DNA of 64,000 nucleotides, from the NCBI RefSeq assembly GCF_001468485.1, contig NZ_LODI01000002.1:95090-159089 (forward strand), written 5' to 3'. This DNA comes from Pseudoalteromonas sp. H71. Its GTDB lineage: Bacteria; Pseudomonadota; Gammaproteobacteria; Enterobacterales; Alteromonadaceae. The notes under the pieces were generated by a model. The model was not told where the DNA came from. It saw only the letters and a list, made by a program, of their open reading frames with translations, and searched no databases. Positions 9,372 through 19,780 of the stretch are shown one piece after another (within the stretch, counting starts at the first letter, position 1; each line of letters begins with the position of its first letter). The translations under genes and the position numbers were made by a program.

Positions 9372-12095
9372 TTGAATATCAGCCGCAATGATAATAGAGC
9401 ATACCACGCCCTTACACTGGACAATGGTCTAAAAGTGCTGCTTGTGCAAGATAAAGATTCGACTAAGGCCGCAGCATCAATGGCTGTAAACGCGGGCCAT
9501 TTTGACGATCCCTCTGACAGGCAAGGCCTTGCTCACTTTTTAGAACACATGCTTTTTTTAGGCACAGATCAATTTCCAGACTCAGGCAGTTTTAATAATT
9601 TTGTTTCTCAAGCTGGCGGTAATACCAATGCATGGACGGGTACAGAACACAGTTGCTATTTTTTTGATATAAACAATCAAGAATTTAAACATGCTTTATT
9701 ACAATTTAGCCGTTTTTTTATTGCCCCCTTGTTAAGCGCCACAGAAACAGAAAAAGAACGCAATGCCATAGAAGCTGAATTTAAACTAAAAATTAAAGAC
9801 GATGCACGCCGTATTTATCAGGCCCATAAAGAAACCGTTAACCCAGCGCACCCTTTCGCTAAATTCTCTGTTGGTAACCTGCAAACATTAGCAGACAGAG
9901 AACGCTGTATTAGCGACGAACTTCGCGACTTTTTTAATGATCACTATCAAGCCCAGTGGATGACACTGGTTATATGTGCAAATGAAGAGTTAGGCACACT
10001 TCAAACCTGGGCAAACAAATACTTTAACGACATTATTGGCAATAAAAAGGCTGTAAAACCCGAGATCAACGAACCCCTTTACAGAGAGCAAGACCTAGGG
10101 AAAATTTTACATATAGAGCCACATAAGCACATGCAAAAGCTAATAGTAAGTTTTGCAATGCCCAATATTGATGACTTTTACCGCCACAAAACAGTGAGCT
10201 TTATCGCGCATTTACTTGGCTATGAAGGGCAAGGTTCGCTCTATTCTATTTTAAAAGAACAAGGTTGGATAAACGCCCTTTCTGCGGGTGGTGGCATTAA
10301 CGGCAGTAACTTTAAAGATTTTAATATAAGTATGGCTCTCACCGATGAGGGCATTGAATACTTTGAAGACATTATCGAAATGCTCTTTGAGTACATTTGC
10401 TTAATAAATAACAACACAGAAAAGTTACCACGCCTGTACCAAGATAAAAAAAACCTATTACAAATAGCATTTGATAACCAAGAAAAATCACGCCTTATTG
10501 ATTGGGTAAGTAGTTTAAGCATAAATATGCAGCATTACGACGAATTTAATTATGTGCAAGGTGACTACCTAATGGAAGGCTTTAAAAAGGCAACGCACGA
10601 AATGGCGATGCAATGGTTAAAACCTAACAATATGCGCATTGTACTTATACATCCTGATGTAGAGCCTGAACATAAAACAGCGTGGTACAACACACCTTAC
10701 AAAGTAGAAAATGTATCGCCTAGCTGGCTTGACGCACTTAGCGACATTAACAAACCTCTAAAAAATATGCTGTTACCCACGGCTAATCCATACTTAACTA
10801 AAAATGTTGAGCTTTTTGATGTAGAAAAGCCTCAAAACCAACCTACTCTTTTAGTTAAAAAACCGGGTTTTGATTTTTGGTTTAAACAAGACAACACATT
10901 TAGAGTAGCTAAAGGCCACTTTTATTTAGCCATGGACTCTCACTTTGCTGTGAAAGACGTAAAGCACATGGCCTTAACTCGCTTATTTAGCGATTTATTT
11001 ATGGACAGTGTTGGCGAGCAGTTTTACCCTGCTGAGCTTGCAGGGCTTAGTTATCATTTAACATCTCATCAAGGCGGGCTAACACTTCACACCGCTGGAT
11101 TATCGTCGAGCCAACTGGAGTTAGTAGATGAGCTGCTCGACGCGTTATTTAATGTAGATATATGTGCCAGACGCTTTGCTGAATACAAAAAACAATTAGT
11201 AAGGCACTGGCGTAATAGCAATCAAAATAAGCCTGTTAGCGAATTATTTAGTATTTTAGGTGCTAAAATAATGCCTTGGAATCCTCAGCCTAACGAACTT
11301 GCCGCAGCTTTAAAAACAACTAGTTTTCAGCAATTTAATGAATTTAGACAAGACTTTTTTAAAGCATTACATGTTGAGTCGTTCCTACACGGTAACTGGC
11401 AAGAAAACCACGCTATTGAATTTCAAAAAAAGGTGGCCGTTCACTTACGTCACACTGCAACAATTGACGATTTAAGGCGCCCTTTATTTGAAATTAAAAA
11501 AGCAACACGCTATGAAATTGAGTTACCGTGTAATGATCACGCTATGGTGGTGTATTACCAGGCTCAAACCGATGACGTAAACGAAAAAGTTAAAATGATG
11601 GCATTAAACCATTTGATGAACCAAGACTACTTTAACGAATTACGCACAACACAGCAGTTAGGCTATTTAGTTGGTGCGGGTTACGCACCTTTTAACACCC
11701 GAGCAGGAATTGCCTTTTATATACAGTCCCCTAAATTTGACGCAAAAACTTTATTGCATCGCCATAGTCACTTTGTAAATCAATACTTGAGTAATATTGG
11801 TGGATTAGACGAGCAAAGCTGGCAGCAACAAAAGCATGGTTTAAAGACGCACATTGCAGAAAAAGATAAAAACTTACGTTTGCGTTCACAACGATTGTGG
11901 CTTGCCATAGGTAATAGGGATCATAATTTTGATATGCAAAAACGATTACTATCGGCATTAAATATGCTGACTTTACAAGAAATTAAAGATTATGCGCTGG
12001 TACTTTTTACTGAAGATAGACCAAGATATGAGCTATTAAGTAACGCTAAAGTTAATAAACCTCAAAAAACACCCGTTTACTCGCATTCTCTTTGA
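9372..12095 (+). CDS. M16 (insulinase/pitrilysin) family zinc peptidase
   Basis: 907 aa with the inverted zinc motif HFLEH at residues 55-59 (metal ligands His55 and His59, catalytic Glu58) and the distal glutamate region ERNAIEAEFKLK about residue 135. The later domains lack the motif, as in pitrilysin (PtrA) and human insulysin. No signal peptide is visible, unlike periplasmic E. coli PtrA, so a cytoplasmic location is suggested. The start is TTG at 9372, supported by AGGAG at 9361-9365 and the lack of a good alternative. Degrades peptides and small proteins; specificity unknown. Monocistronic. Confidence 0.9.
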   Translation: MNISRNDNRAYHALTLDNGLKVLLVQDKDSTKAAASMAVNAGHFDDPSDRQGLAHFLEHMLFLGTDQFPDSGSFNNFVSQAGGNTNAWTGTEHSCYFFDINNQEFKHALLQFSRFFIAPLLSATETEKERNAIEAEFKLKIKDDARRIYQAHKETVNPAHPFAKFSVGNLQTLADRERCISDELRDFFNDHYQAQWMTLVICANEELGTLQTWANKYFNDIIGNKKAVKPEINEPLYREQDLGKILHIEPHKHMQKLIVSFAMPNIDDFYRHKTVSFIAHLLGYEGQGSLYSILKEQGWINALSAGGGINGSNFKDFNISMALTDEGIEYFEDIIEMLFEYICLINNNTEKLPRLYQDKKNLLQIAFDNQEKSRLIDWVSSLSINMQHYDEFNYVQGDYLMEGFKKATHEMAMQWLKPNNMRIVLIHPDVEPEHKTAWYNTPYKVENVSPSWLDALSDINKPLKNMLLPTANPYLTKNVELFDVEKPQNQPTLLVKKPGFDFWFKQDNTFRVAKGHFYLAMDSHFAVKDVKHMALTRLFSDLFMDSVGEQFYPAELAGLSYHLTSHQGGLTLHTAGLSSSQLELVDELLDALFNVDICARRFAEYKKQLVRHWRNSNQNKPVSELFSILGAKIMPWNPQPNELAAALKTTSFQQFNEFRQDFFKALHVESFLHGNWQENHAIEFQKKVAVHLRHTATIDDLRRPLFEIKKATRYEIELPCNDHAMVVYYQAQTDDVNEKVKMMALNHLMNQDYFNELRTTQQLGYLVGAGYAPFNTRAGIAFYIQSPKFDAKTLLHRHSHFVNQYLSNIGGLDEQSWQQQKHGLKTHIAEKDKNLRLRSQRLWLAIGNRDHNFDMQKRLLSALNMLTLQEIKDYALVLFTEDRPRYELLSNAKVNKPQKTPVYSHSL

Positions 12096-12148
12096 CTCTG
12101 GGTTTAGCTTGTTTTAAATTATCATTTGTAAATTAGAAGTAATAAAAA

Positions 12149-14407
12149 ATGATAATAAAAACAATAAAACTAAGCTTGTCAGTTGTATTACTTGCTTACT
12201 CATTTGATCTTTTCGCCTTTGAGTCTTCATTTAAATACAATTCAGATACAATACTCTTTTTCTCAAGCGCTATTATAGCGCTCGTTCTTCCGTACCTGTT
12301 ATTTGTGATATACAAACTGAGGCGTTCTCGCCGCCAGCTTCGATTGTCTGAAAAGCGCTTAAAAAGTACTGTAGAAGGCAGTGGTGATACCCTGTGGGAT
12401 TGGAACATAAAAACGGGTGAAGTTATTCGTATTAACGATAAATATATGATGAACTCCCCCACTATTATGGGTTTCCCACCAAATAAAGGCCTTATACACC
12501 CGCAAGATATTCCACATGTTGAGCACCTACTAAAAAAACATTTTGCCGAGCAAAGCGTGTTCTTTGAAGCAACATACAGAATTAAAGATACTTTTGGTAA
12601 ATGGCATTGGGTACTGGACCGCGGCAAGGTTATCGAAAAAGATGCAAACCTAGCCCCACTAAGAATGACAGGAACAGTACGCGACATCTCACAGTTAAAA
12701 TCAACCGAAGAACGATTAAATTTGTTTGCAAAATGTGTTGAATCGTTTACAGATGCGCTAGCAATTTACGATAAAAACTTTAAATTAGTCGATATAAATC
12801 CCAGTTTTTTAACGTTATTTGGGGGTATGCGCGAACAATACCTAAATAAAGGTTTTAATTTGCCTGGATACGATACAAGTTACGTTGAAAACATTATCGA
12901 TGTAGTGCGCCAAACTGAGCATATTCAACAAGAAATTAAACTGCGCAATAATGAGCGTGTATTGCTGCCAATAGAAATATCGATTGATGAAATTAAAAAC
13001 GAGCAAAACCAAATTACTAACTACGTGGTTGTTTATTCCGACTTAACAGAACGTAAAAAAGCAGAATCGCAATTACACAATTTATCAAACCGCGACCGTA
13101 CCACGAGCCTGCCAAACCGTAATTTATTTTTTACTAACTTACATAAACTAGTAAAACAAGACGCCCATCACGCATTACTGGTTTTTGATTTAGATAATTT
13201 TAAAAAAATAAATGACTCATTAGGCCATCAACTTGGTGATAGCTTATTAGCCAAACTCGCTATGCGATTAAATAAGCTCACCCGTGAAAACGATGTATTT
13301 TATCGTTTAGGAGGCGATGAATTTGCGCTTGTTATGTCAAATACAAACGACATTCATGTCATAACTCGCACTGCAAAACAGTTTTTAGCCGCTATTTCGA
13401 CCCCATTTAAAATGGCAGGACATGAGCTGGCCATTACCTCAAGCGTTGGTATTGTGCTATTCCCTGAAGATGGAAACACCCCTGAGGTATTACTTAAAAA
13501 TGCCGATACCGCTATGTATCACGCGAAAAAGAAAGGTAATAGCTACCTGTTTTTCAACGACACCATGAACCGCCAAGCTGTTAAACGTTTACAAATAGAA
13601 AACCTAATGCGTTTTGGTTTAAAAGAAGACCACTTTGAAGTTTATTATCAACCAAAAATGAATATACGAACCGGTAAGCTAACCGGTATGGAAGCATTAG
13701 TACGCTTTATTACACCTAAAAAAGGCATTATAAGCCCAGGTGTTTTTATTCCTATTGCTGAAGAAACAGGTCAAATAATAGATATTGGTGAAGTTGTTTT
13801 AAACAAAGCCTGTCGAGATGTAAAAAAATGGCTGGACGATGGGCTGTTTAATGGGCGCGTTGCTGTTAACTTGTCTGCTAAACAATTTAGCCTCCCCGAT
13901 TTAACGTCGCGAATAGATATTATTTTGCAAAAAAATGCATTGCCATCGTACTTTTTAGAGTTAGAAATTACCGAAGGCACAGTAATGGACGATCCAAATG
14001 AAGCCATTAACATTATGCGTTCACTAAGCGCACGAGGTATACATTTAGCCATGGATGACTTTGGTACAGGGTACTCTTCTTTAGCTTATTTAAAGCAGTT
14101 TCCGCTTAATACACTTAAAGTAGATAAAGCGTTTATTGATGACATGAAAAATGAGCGCGGGCGCAATATGGTCGATTCAATTGTGACAATAGCGCAAAAC
14201 CTAGACCTGCATGTGGTTGCAGAAGGTGTTGAACAAGCATACCAAATAGACACTTTAAAAGCACTTAACTGCGAAACGGTGCAAGGCTATTACTACTCAA
14301 AACCGTTGTCTAAAGACGAATTCACCGAGTTTTTAAAACAACAACAAAGTAAAGCAACACCAAGCTTAATAAGATCTAAAGCAAGCAATGTGGCGTCTCT
14401 TAATTAA
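12149..14407 (+). CDS. PAS-GGDEF-EAL cyclic di-GMP signalling protein
   Basis: 752 aa. A signal-like hydrophobic N-terminus and a second membrane segment (TILFFSSAIIALVLPYLLFVIY) are followed by two PAS-type sensor modules (about residues 75-185 and 190-300), a GGDEF domain with an intact GGDEF (about residue 388) and an EAL domain with intact GMEAL (about residue 513), ITEGTVMDD and DDFGTGYSSLAYL. Both catalytic halves look complete, so it may make or break cyclic di-GMP depending on signal. Unlinked to its neighbours functionally. Confidence 0.9.
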   Translation: MIIKTIKLSLSVVLLAYSFDLFAFESSFKYNSDTILFFSSAIIALVLPYLLFVIYKLRRSRRQLRLSEKRLKSTVEGSGDTLWDWNIKTGEVIRINDKYMMNSPTIMGFPPNKGLIHPQDIPHVEHLLKKHFAEQSVFFEATYRIKDTFGKWHWVLDRGKVIEKDANLAPLRMTGTVRDISQLKSTEERLNLFAKCVESFTDALAIYDKNFKLVDINPSFLTLFGGMREQYLNKGFNLPGYDTSYVENIIDVVRQTEHIQQEIKLRNNERVLLPIEISIDEIKNEQNQITNYVVVYSDLTERKKAESQLHNLSNRDRTTSLPNRNLFFTNLHKLVKQDAHHALLVFDLDNFKKINDSLGHQLGDSLLAKLAMRLNKLTRENDVFYRLGGDEFALVMSNTNDIHVITRTAKQFLAAISTPFKMAGHELAITSSVGIVLFPEDGNTPEVLLKNADTAMYHAKKKGNSYLFFNDTMNRQAVKRLQIENLMRFGLKEDHFEVYYQPKMNIRTGKLTGMEALVRFITPKKGIISPGVFIPIAEETGQIIDIGEVVLNKACRDVKKWLDDGLFNGRVAVNLSAKQFSLPDLTSRIDIILQKNALPSYFLELEITEGTVMDDPNEAINIMRSLSARGIHLAMDDFGTGYSSLAYLKQFPLNTLKVDKAFIDDMKNERGRNMVDSIVTIAQNLDLHVVAEGVEQAYQIDTLKALNCETVQGYYYSKPLSKDEFTEFLKQQQSKATPSLIRSKASNVASLN

Positions 14408-14604
14408 GGGCGCCATATGCACGCTTTAACACCCACGTTACGCAGCCAGGCTCGCCTGTAGTGCACGTTAAACAAACACCAAGCCAGTGGACCAAGCAGC
14501 GCACTGAGTACAAGCCAGCGCTTTACAGGCATGCCTTTTTTTATAGTGTTTAAGTACATGAGTGAAATAAACAAACTACTGAGTAAAGCCAACCACAAAA
14601 CCAC
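14404..14604 (-). CDS. Small inner-membrane protein, unknown
   Basis: 66 aa with two hydrophobic segments (LWLALLSSLFISLMYL and WLVLSALLGPLAWCLFNV) separated by a basic loop (NTIKKGMPVKR). Start is GTG at 14604 with GAGGG just upstream. It converges with the GGDEF-EAL gene and overlaps its stop by four bases. No recognised family; a real gene is plausible from the ribosome site and coherent membrane topology, but it could be an artefact. Confidence 0.5.
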   Translation of the reverse strand: MVLWLALLSSLFISLMYLNTIKKGMPVKRWLVLSALLGPLAWCLFNVHYRRAWLRNVGVKACIWRP

Positions 14605-14698
14605 ATACCCTCGCCAATTGAATTAAGGCGCGCAGTTTAACGTTTCTTCAATTAAATTTAAAGCAATACACCTTTAGCAAAAAAGCCGCGTTTTTAGT

Positions 14699-14927
14699 GG
14701 CTGTTGACCTTTGCGGATTGAAGTTTGTTAAAACTTGGAGGATTTAATCGCGACGCGAGGTGTGAAACCTAGTGGGCTCTATAACGGCTACTGCATTATT
14801 CTACTGGCTTACATCCATATAAGAATAAGTAAAAACTGAGTGAAGCTTTCGCATCCTGCTCGTGCCGCTTACCTACATCCATGTAGGCAACAAAGCGTAA
14901 ATAGCCCCCCTAAAAGATCAACAGACC
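14699..14927. repeat. MITE-like intergenic repeat with imperfect terminal inverted repeats
   Basis: The 370-bp gap between 14605 and 14973 has no gene. It is bounded by related inverted ends: GGCTGTTGACCTTTGCGG at 14699 and, read on the other strand from 14927, GGTCTGTTGATCTTTTAGG. Inside are a perfect small palindrome (TCGCG-A-CGCGA, about 14748), and two similar motifs around ACATCCATATAAG and CCTACATCCATGTAGG, the second a perfect 7-bp inverted repeat. This looks like a non-autonomous repeat element. Whether it is multicopy cannot be seen here. Confidence 0.5.
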
Positions 14928-14973
14928 CTATTGAGAGCGCAGCTTTCAAATTTAATTAATAACTTGATAAGCG

Positions 14974-15546
14974 CTACTTTTCAGCGCGCCCCATAAACTT
15001 GTTTTCAACCGTATTGATACGAATGCGATCGCCCGTTGAAATATGCTCAGGAACAGATATATTCAGCCCTGTAGACATACGTGCTGGTTTTGAACGAGCA
15101 CTGGCTGAAGCGCCCTTAATAGAAGGATCGGTTTCTTCAACAACAAGTTCAACGCTTGAAGGTAGGTCTAGCCCTACAGGCGCTCCATCAATGACAATAA
15201 CGTGCACACCTTGGGTTTCTTCATTAATAAACAAAATTTCTTCACTAATCGCGTCTTTGTTTAAGTTATACGGCGTGTAGTCTTCGCTATCCATAAATAC
15301 GTATTCATCACCGTCTATGTACGACAGCATAGCTTCACGACGAATTAAATCAGCAAGCGTTAGCATATCGCTGTCTTTAAACGTTTCATCAACTTTACCG
15401 CCGGTTACTACATCGTATAAACGCATGCGGTATAAGCTTCCACCAGCACGGCCTTGAGGAACAGAACGTACAATATCTTTTACTACTAATACACGACCAT
15501 TAAATTCAATAGCTGTGCCTTTTTTAACATCACTCGCCTTTGGCAT
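14974..15546 (-). CDS. efpL: Elongation factor P-like protein EfpL (YeiP)
   Basis: 190 aa, same length as E. coli YeiP, with three beta-barrel domains. Family-specific segments are [29 protein letters not shown] and the C-terminal [17 protein letters not shown]. The loop that in true EF-P carries the modified lysine reads [13 protein letters not shown] here, with arginine, as in EfpL. It helps ribosomes pass through proline-rich motifs alongside EF-P. EpmC, the hydroxylase for canonical EF-P, is encoded at 1907-2461. Confidence 0.93.
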   Translation of the reverse strand: MPKASDVKKGTAIEFNGRVLVVKDIVRSVPQGRAGGSLYRMRLYDVVTGGKVDETFKDSDMLTLADLIRREAMLSYIDGDEYVFMDSEDYTPYNLNKDAISEEILFINEETQGVHVIVIDGAPVGLDLPSSVELVVEETDPSIKGASASARSKPARMSTGLNISVPEHISTGDRIRINTVENKFMGRAEK

Positions 15547-15739
15547 GTGTAAATCCTATTATTTTTTTGATTGCCAGAAACATACCACGAACTCAACTTT
15601 GTTCAACAATAAAGTGAGCTAAATAGGCTTATACCTTGTATTGACTTGTAAAATCTCTATTTATACTAAAATACATATAATCAATTCATTAAAAAACTGC
15701 TATGGTGTATCTACCTAGTATGACTTCAAGGAATGGATC

Positions 15740-16135
15740 ATGGATCAAATAAAAGTACATGAGTATTTAATCAAAAAGCCGCTTGTGTTGGTTACAAAGC
15801 CATTTGCTCAAGAGGTTGATGTTTACAAAGTGAATCATAAAATGTTCGCCACCCTTGCTGTTGGTAACGATGGTGAAACAAACGAAAACGGTGAAGTAAT
15901 TTGGTGGCTAAATTTAAAGTGCGATCCTGATGAAGCACTTTCATTACGCGATATTTTCCCCGCGGTTATCCCTGGTTACCACATGAATAAACGTTTATGG
16001 AATACGGTTATTTTAGACGGGTCAATTCCCCAAGGTGAAATTGAACGCATGATTGATAACTCGTTTAATTTAGTTGTGGAAAACATGCCTGAAAAAGACC
16101 GTAACATGATAGAGCAACATTTAAATGCGAATTAA
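15740..16135 (+). CDS. MmcQ/YjbR family protein
   Basis: 131 aa with the CyaY-like YjbR fold pattern: an N-terminal helix (HEYLIKKPLV), central strands (MFATLAVGN, VIWWLNLKCDPDEALSLRDIF) and the GYHMNKRLWNTVILDGSIPQGEIERMIDNSF segment. The family binds DNA in some members; the role is unknown. AAGGA lies about 8 bases upstream of the ATG. It converges with fadJ across a shared terminator. Confidence 0.85.
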   Translation: MDQIKVHEYLIKKPLVLVTKPFAQEVDVYKVNHKMFATLAVGNDGETNENGEVIWWLNLKCDPDEALSLRDIFPAVIPGYHMNKRLWNTVILDGSIPQGEIERMIDNSFNLVVENMPEKDRNMIEQHLNAN

Positions 16136-16173
16136 GTTCGCTTATAAGTCTGTTATTTAGCCTATGTATGGCA

Positions 16174-16203
16174 CAAAAAAACCGCATATAAATGCGGTTT
16201 TTT
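16174..16203. terminator. Bidirectional terminator between the YjbR-like gene and fadJ
   Basis: Stem AAAACCGCAT / ATGCGGTTTT with a short loop, A-run on the left and T-run on the right, between two convergent genes. Confidence 0.85.
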
Positions 16204-16218
16204 AATACGTGTTAAACG

Positions 16219-18438
16219 TTATTTAGTATCATCTTTAGCAACGTCTGATTGCTCTTCAGATACCTCGTCTGCTTCTGGCTCTAGTGTTTCTAGCTTTACT
16301 ACTTCAGCAACGGTTTCGTTTTGTGTTGGCTTTTGGCCATAAAACGTTTCACCTGACTCAGACATTGATACTAGCGACTCACACGGTGTAAATATAGCGT
16401 TGCTATTGGCAAGCGTAGACATATCCGAACTTACTTTACTCGCACCGAGTTTGTCCATGTAGCTAAATGGACCACCGAGGAATGGTGGGAACCCAATACC
16501 AAAAATAGCACCAATGTCACCATCACGTGGGCTTGCAATAATGCCCTCGTCTAAACAACGTGCAGCTTCATTTAGCATTTGCGCTACACAACGCTGTGCA
16601 ATTTCACTTTTGTTTAAACGTGAATTAGGTGTTACATCTAGTAGCTCGTATACTGACTCATCAACCTTTTTGCCTTTTTTCTCGTAATCATAAAAACCAC
16701 GACCCGTTTTACGACCAAGGCGTTTTGAATCAATCATACGTGAAAAGGCATTAGGTCCTTTAAAGCGTTCACCTAATTCTTTTTCAAGAATTGGCGCAAT
16801 CTTAGAGCCAATATCAATACCTACTTCATCAAGTAACGCAAGCGGTCCTACCGGGAAACCGAACTCTACAAGGGCTGCATCAATTTTTTCAATTGGCTCA
16901 CCTGCAAGCATTAAGTTAGCTGCTTCATTTAAGTAAGGTGCAAGTATACGGTTTACGTAAAAACCCGCCATGTCTTTAACAACAATGGGTGTTTTACCCT
17001 GCTTACGCGCAAAATTAACAACACGTGCAATTGTCTCTTGAGACGTTCCTTCATGCGGAATAATTTCAACCAGTGGCATTTTTTCTACTGGTGAGAAGTA
17101 ATGCAGGCCAATAACGTTTTCTGGACGTGCAGCGTTTGCCGCAATCTGTGAAATAGGCAACGATGACGTATTACTTGCAAAAATTGTATTCTCTTGGCAT
17201 TGCTGTTCTACATCAGCAACCATGCCTTGCTTTAACGCTAAGTCTTCAAATACCGCTTCAATAACTAAATCAATGTGTTTAAAGCCACTGTAGTCAGTTG
17301 TACCAGTAATACGGTTCATTGTTAACTGCATATCTGCTTTAGACATAATGCGGCGCTTAAGGCGCTTATCAAGAATTTTGTAGGTGTAGTTCATTGCATT
17401 GCTAATGCCTTGCTCTGCTACATCTTTAATACGAACAGGCAGCTTCGCTTTTACAGCACTGACGTGGGCAATACCCGCGCCCATCAAGCCACCACCTAAT
17501 ACTGCCGTTTTGGTAATTGCGGGTGCATCGTCATTGCGCCACTCTTTTTTCATTTCAGTGGTAGCAAAAAATAAGCCACGAAGCGCTTTAGATTGCTCAC
17601 TCATTACAAGTGTTGCAAAACCCTCAGCTTCTGTTTTGTAAGCTTTTAGCTCATCAAGTTCTACGCTTGCACGTACCGCTTTAATAATAGCTAATGGCGC
17701 TGGATAGTGCCCGCCCGTCTTTTTCAAGACGTTTTCTTTCGCTTTTTTAAAGATAAAGTTACGGCCAAATGGGTTTGACTCTAATAACTTGCTTACTTTA
17801 TCGAGCTTTGGCTCTTTAGCTTGTGGCTTTTTCTTAGCGGCAAATTCTTTTGCCACTTTTAAAAGTACGCTATGCGGTACACACTCATCCAATACGCCTG
17901 CTTTTTTAGCCTGTTTAGGACGTATTTGCTTACCGGTTAGCATCCACTCAAGTGCTTTTTGAATGCCCACGATTTTTGTTAAACGCTGCGTACCACCGCC
18001 ACCAGGTAATAAACCTAGTTGAACTTCAGGCAAGCCAATTTTCGTCAAATCGCTATCAGTACCAACACGGTAATCACACGCTAATGCAAACTCTAAACCG
18101 CCACCAAGCGCCGCACCATGAATGGCACTTACCGTGGTATAAGGTAGTTTTTTCATATCAAAAAAAGCTTGATGACACAGCTCACTAATGGCAAGCGCAT
18201 CTTCACGTTTTTCTACGCTATCAAGCATTTTCACGTCAGCGCCTGCAATAAAGTTATCACTCTTGCCGCTAATAAAAACCATGCCTTTAACAGCATGCTC
18301 TTGTGCTTGTGCTAATAACGCTTTTAAATCGTCTGCAAACGAGTCGCGCAGGGTGTTCATTTTTTCACCCGGCACATCGATAGTTACAACGGCAATTTTG
18401 TTTTCGTCTACCGCTAAATTAAAAACTGAATCTGTCAT
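16219..18438 (-). CDS. fadJ: Fatty acid oxidation complex alpha subunit FadJ
   Basis: 739 aa from the ATG at 18438. The N-terminal third is a crotonase (enoyl-CoA hydratase) with SGKSDNFIAGADVKML and GGGLEFALACDYRV; the rest is a 3-hydroxyacyl-CoA dehydrogenase with the Rossmann motif LGGGLMGAGIAHV and GLHYFSPVEKMPLVEI. The C-terminus ends in an acidic tail. Start chosen because ATG overlaps the TAA of fadI by one base (TAATG), showing translational coupling; a longer reading to 18486 would overlap fadI. Pairing with FadI rather than FadA indicates the FadIJ complex. Confidence 0.95.
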   Translation of the reverse strand: MTDSVFNLAVDENKIAVVTIDVPGEKMNTLRDSFADDLKALLAQAQEHAVKGMVFISGKSDNFIAGADVKMLDSVEKREDALAISELCHQAFFDMKKLPYTTVSAIHGAALGGGLEFALACDYRVGTDSDLTKIGLPEVQLGLLPGGGGTQRLTKIVGIQKALEWMLTGKQIRPKQAKKAGVLDECVPHSVLLKVAKEFAAKKKPQAKEPKLDKVSKLLESNPFGRNFIFKKAKENVLKKTGGHYPAPLAIIKAVRASVELDELKAYKTEAEGFATLVMSEQSKALRGLFFATTEMKKEWRNDDAPAITKTAVLGGGLMGAGIAHVSAVKAKLPVRIKDVAEQGISNAMNYTYKILDKRLKRRIMSKADMQLTMNRITGTTDYSGFKHIDLVIEAVFEDLALKQGMVADVEQQCQENTIFASNTSSLPISQIAANAARPENVIGLHYFSPVEKMPLVEIIPHEGTSQETIARVVNFARKQGKTPIVVKDMAGFYVNRILAPYLNEAANLMLAGEPIEKIDAALVEFGFPVGPLALLDEVGIDIGSKIAPILEKELGERFKGPNAFSRMIDSKRLGRKTGRGFYDYEKKGKKVDESVYELLDVTPNSRLNKSEIAQRCVAQMLNEAARCLDEGIIASPRDGDIGAIFGIGFPPFLGGPFSYMDKLGASKVSSDMSTLANSNAIFTPCESLVSMSESGETFYGQKPTQNETVAEVVKLETLEPEADEVSEEQSDVAKDDTK

Positions 18439-19748
18439 TACGCGCTCTCCAATACAAAGGCTGCACCTAAACCACCAGCAGCACACGCTGTTGTTAATGC
18501 TAAACCGCCACCACGACGTTTAAGCTCGTTTAAGCTTTGTGTGATTAAGCGAGCACCTGTTGCTGCAAATGGATGACCATATGCCAGTGAGCCACCATTC
18601 ACGTTAAACTTATCCATGTTAATTTCGCCAATTGCTTTGCTACGACCTAGTTTTTCTTGCGCAAACTTGTCTGAGGCAAACATTTTCATGTTCGCAAGGG
18701 CTTGCGATGCAAATGCTTCATGCATTTCAATTAAATCTAAATCAGCAAGCGTAATACCGGCTCTGTCAAGTGCGATAGGCGTTGAATGCGCAGGACCCAT
18801 TAGCATGTCTTGCTCTACACCAATAGCAGAAAACGCAAAGCTGCGAACGTAACCTAAAATTTCGTAACCAAGCGCGCGCGCTTTACTTTCGTTCATCATT
18901 AATACCGCAGCTGCACCATCTGTTAGCGGTGTTGCATTAGCAGCTGTAACCGAGCCATGTTGACGGTCAAATACAGGTTTTAGCTTTGCGTAACCTTCAA
19001 CAGTAGAGTTTTTACGAATATTGTTATCTTCTTCAATAAAGCTTTTATACGGTGGTAAATGAGCCGTCATTACTTCATCTTTAAGCTTGCCATCAGCCCA
19101 GGCTTGCGTTGCAAGCGTGTGTGAACGATGTGCTAATGCATCTTGATCTTCACGGCTAATATTATGTGTTTTAGCCATTTGCTCAGCCGTTTGACCCATT
19201 GAAAGACCGGTTGAATACTCTGCAACTGCAGGCGGTACTGGCATTAAGTCTTTTAAACGTAGCTTTGAAAAAATTTGTAAGCGTTGGCCTAAAGTACGCG
19301 CCTTGTTTAAATCAACTAAACTACCTGCCAATTTTTTACTTACGCCAATAGGTAATACAGACGATGAATCTGCACCACCGGCAATACCTACACTTACTGA
19401 GCCCGCCATAATAGACTCAGCTACGTTAGCAATTGCCTGAAAGCTGGTAGCACATGCACGTGACACTGAATAAGCATCAACACCAACTGGCATGCCTGTA
19501 CCCAGTACAATTTCACGCGCAATATTCGGCGCTTCTGGCATTTGTACTACTTGACCAAATACAAGTTGATCGATTTCTGATTTGTCGAAATTTAATCGCT
19601 CAAGCATTTCGTTAACCACTAATTTACCCATATCAAGTGCTGGTACGTGGTGGAATGCTGTTGCTTGTTTTGCAAACGGTGTACGAAGGCCACTTACTAT
19701 GGCAATACGATCACCCTTTGGTGTTTTTAGTATGTTTTGCTCAGACAT
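18438..19748 (-). CDS. fadI: Acetyl-CoA acyltransferase FadI (3-ketoacyl-CoA thiolase)
   Basis: 436 aa, identical in length to E. coli FadI. It has the nucleophilic cysteine in [11 protein letters not shown], the [10 protein letters not shown] histidine and the C-terminal [13 protein letters not shown] cysteine/glycine loop. It carries out the last step of beta-oxidation and forms a complex with FadJ. First gene of the operon, preceded by a FadR-like operator 17 bp before its start. Confidence 0.97.
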   Translation of the reverse strand: MSEQNILKTPKGDRIAIVSGLRTPFAKQATAFHHVPALDMGKLVVNEMLERLNFDKSEIDQLVFGQVVQMPEAPNIAREIVLGTGMPVGVDAYSVSRACATSFQAIANVAESIMAGSVSVGIAGGADSSSVLPIGVSKKLAGSLVDLNKARTLGQRLQIFSKLRLKDLMPVPPAVAEYSTGLSMGQTAEQMAKTHNISREDQDALAHRSHTLATQAWADGKLKDEVMTAHLPPYKSFIEEDNNIRKNSTVEGYAKLKPVFDRQHGSVTAANATPLTDGAAAVLMMNESKARALGYEILGYVRSFAFSAIGVEQDMLMGPAHSTPIALDRAGITLADLDLIEMHEAFASQALANMKMFASDKFAQEKLGRSKAIGEINMDKFNVNGGSLAYGHPFAATGARLITQSLNELKRRGGGLALTTACAAGGLGAAFVLESA

Positions 19749-19764
19749 TTATGCTCTCCCGCTG

Positions 19765-19779
19765 ACAGGTCTGACCTGT
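19765..19779. promoter_or_regulatory. FadR-like operator upstream of fadI
   Basis: ACAGGTC-T-GACCTGT is a perfect 7-bp inverted repeat around one base. It holds the GGTC-N-GACC core of gammaproteobacterial FadR sites. It sits between the likely promoter and the fadI start, where a bound repressor would block transcription until long-chain acyl-CoA releases it. Binding is inferred, not shown. Confidence 0.7.
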
Positions 19780-19780
19780 T

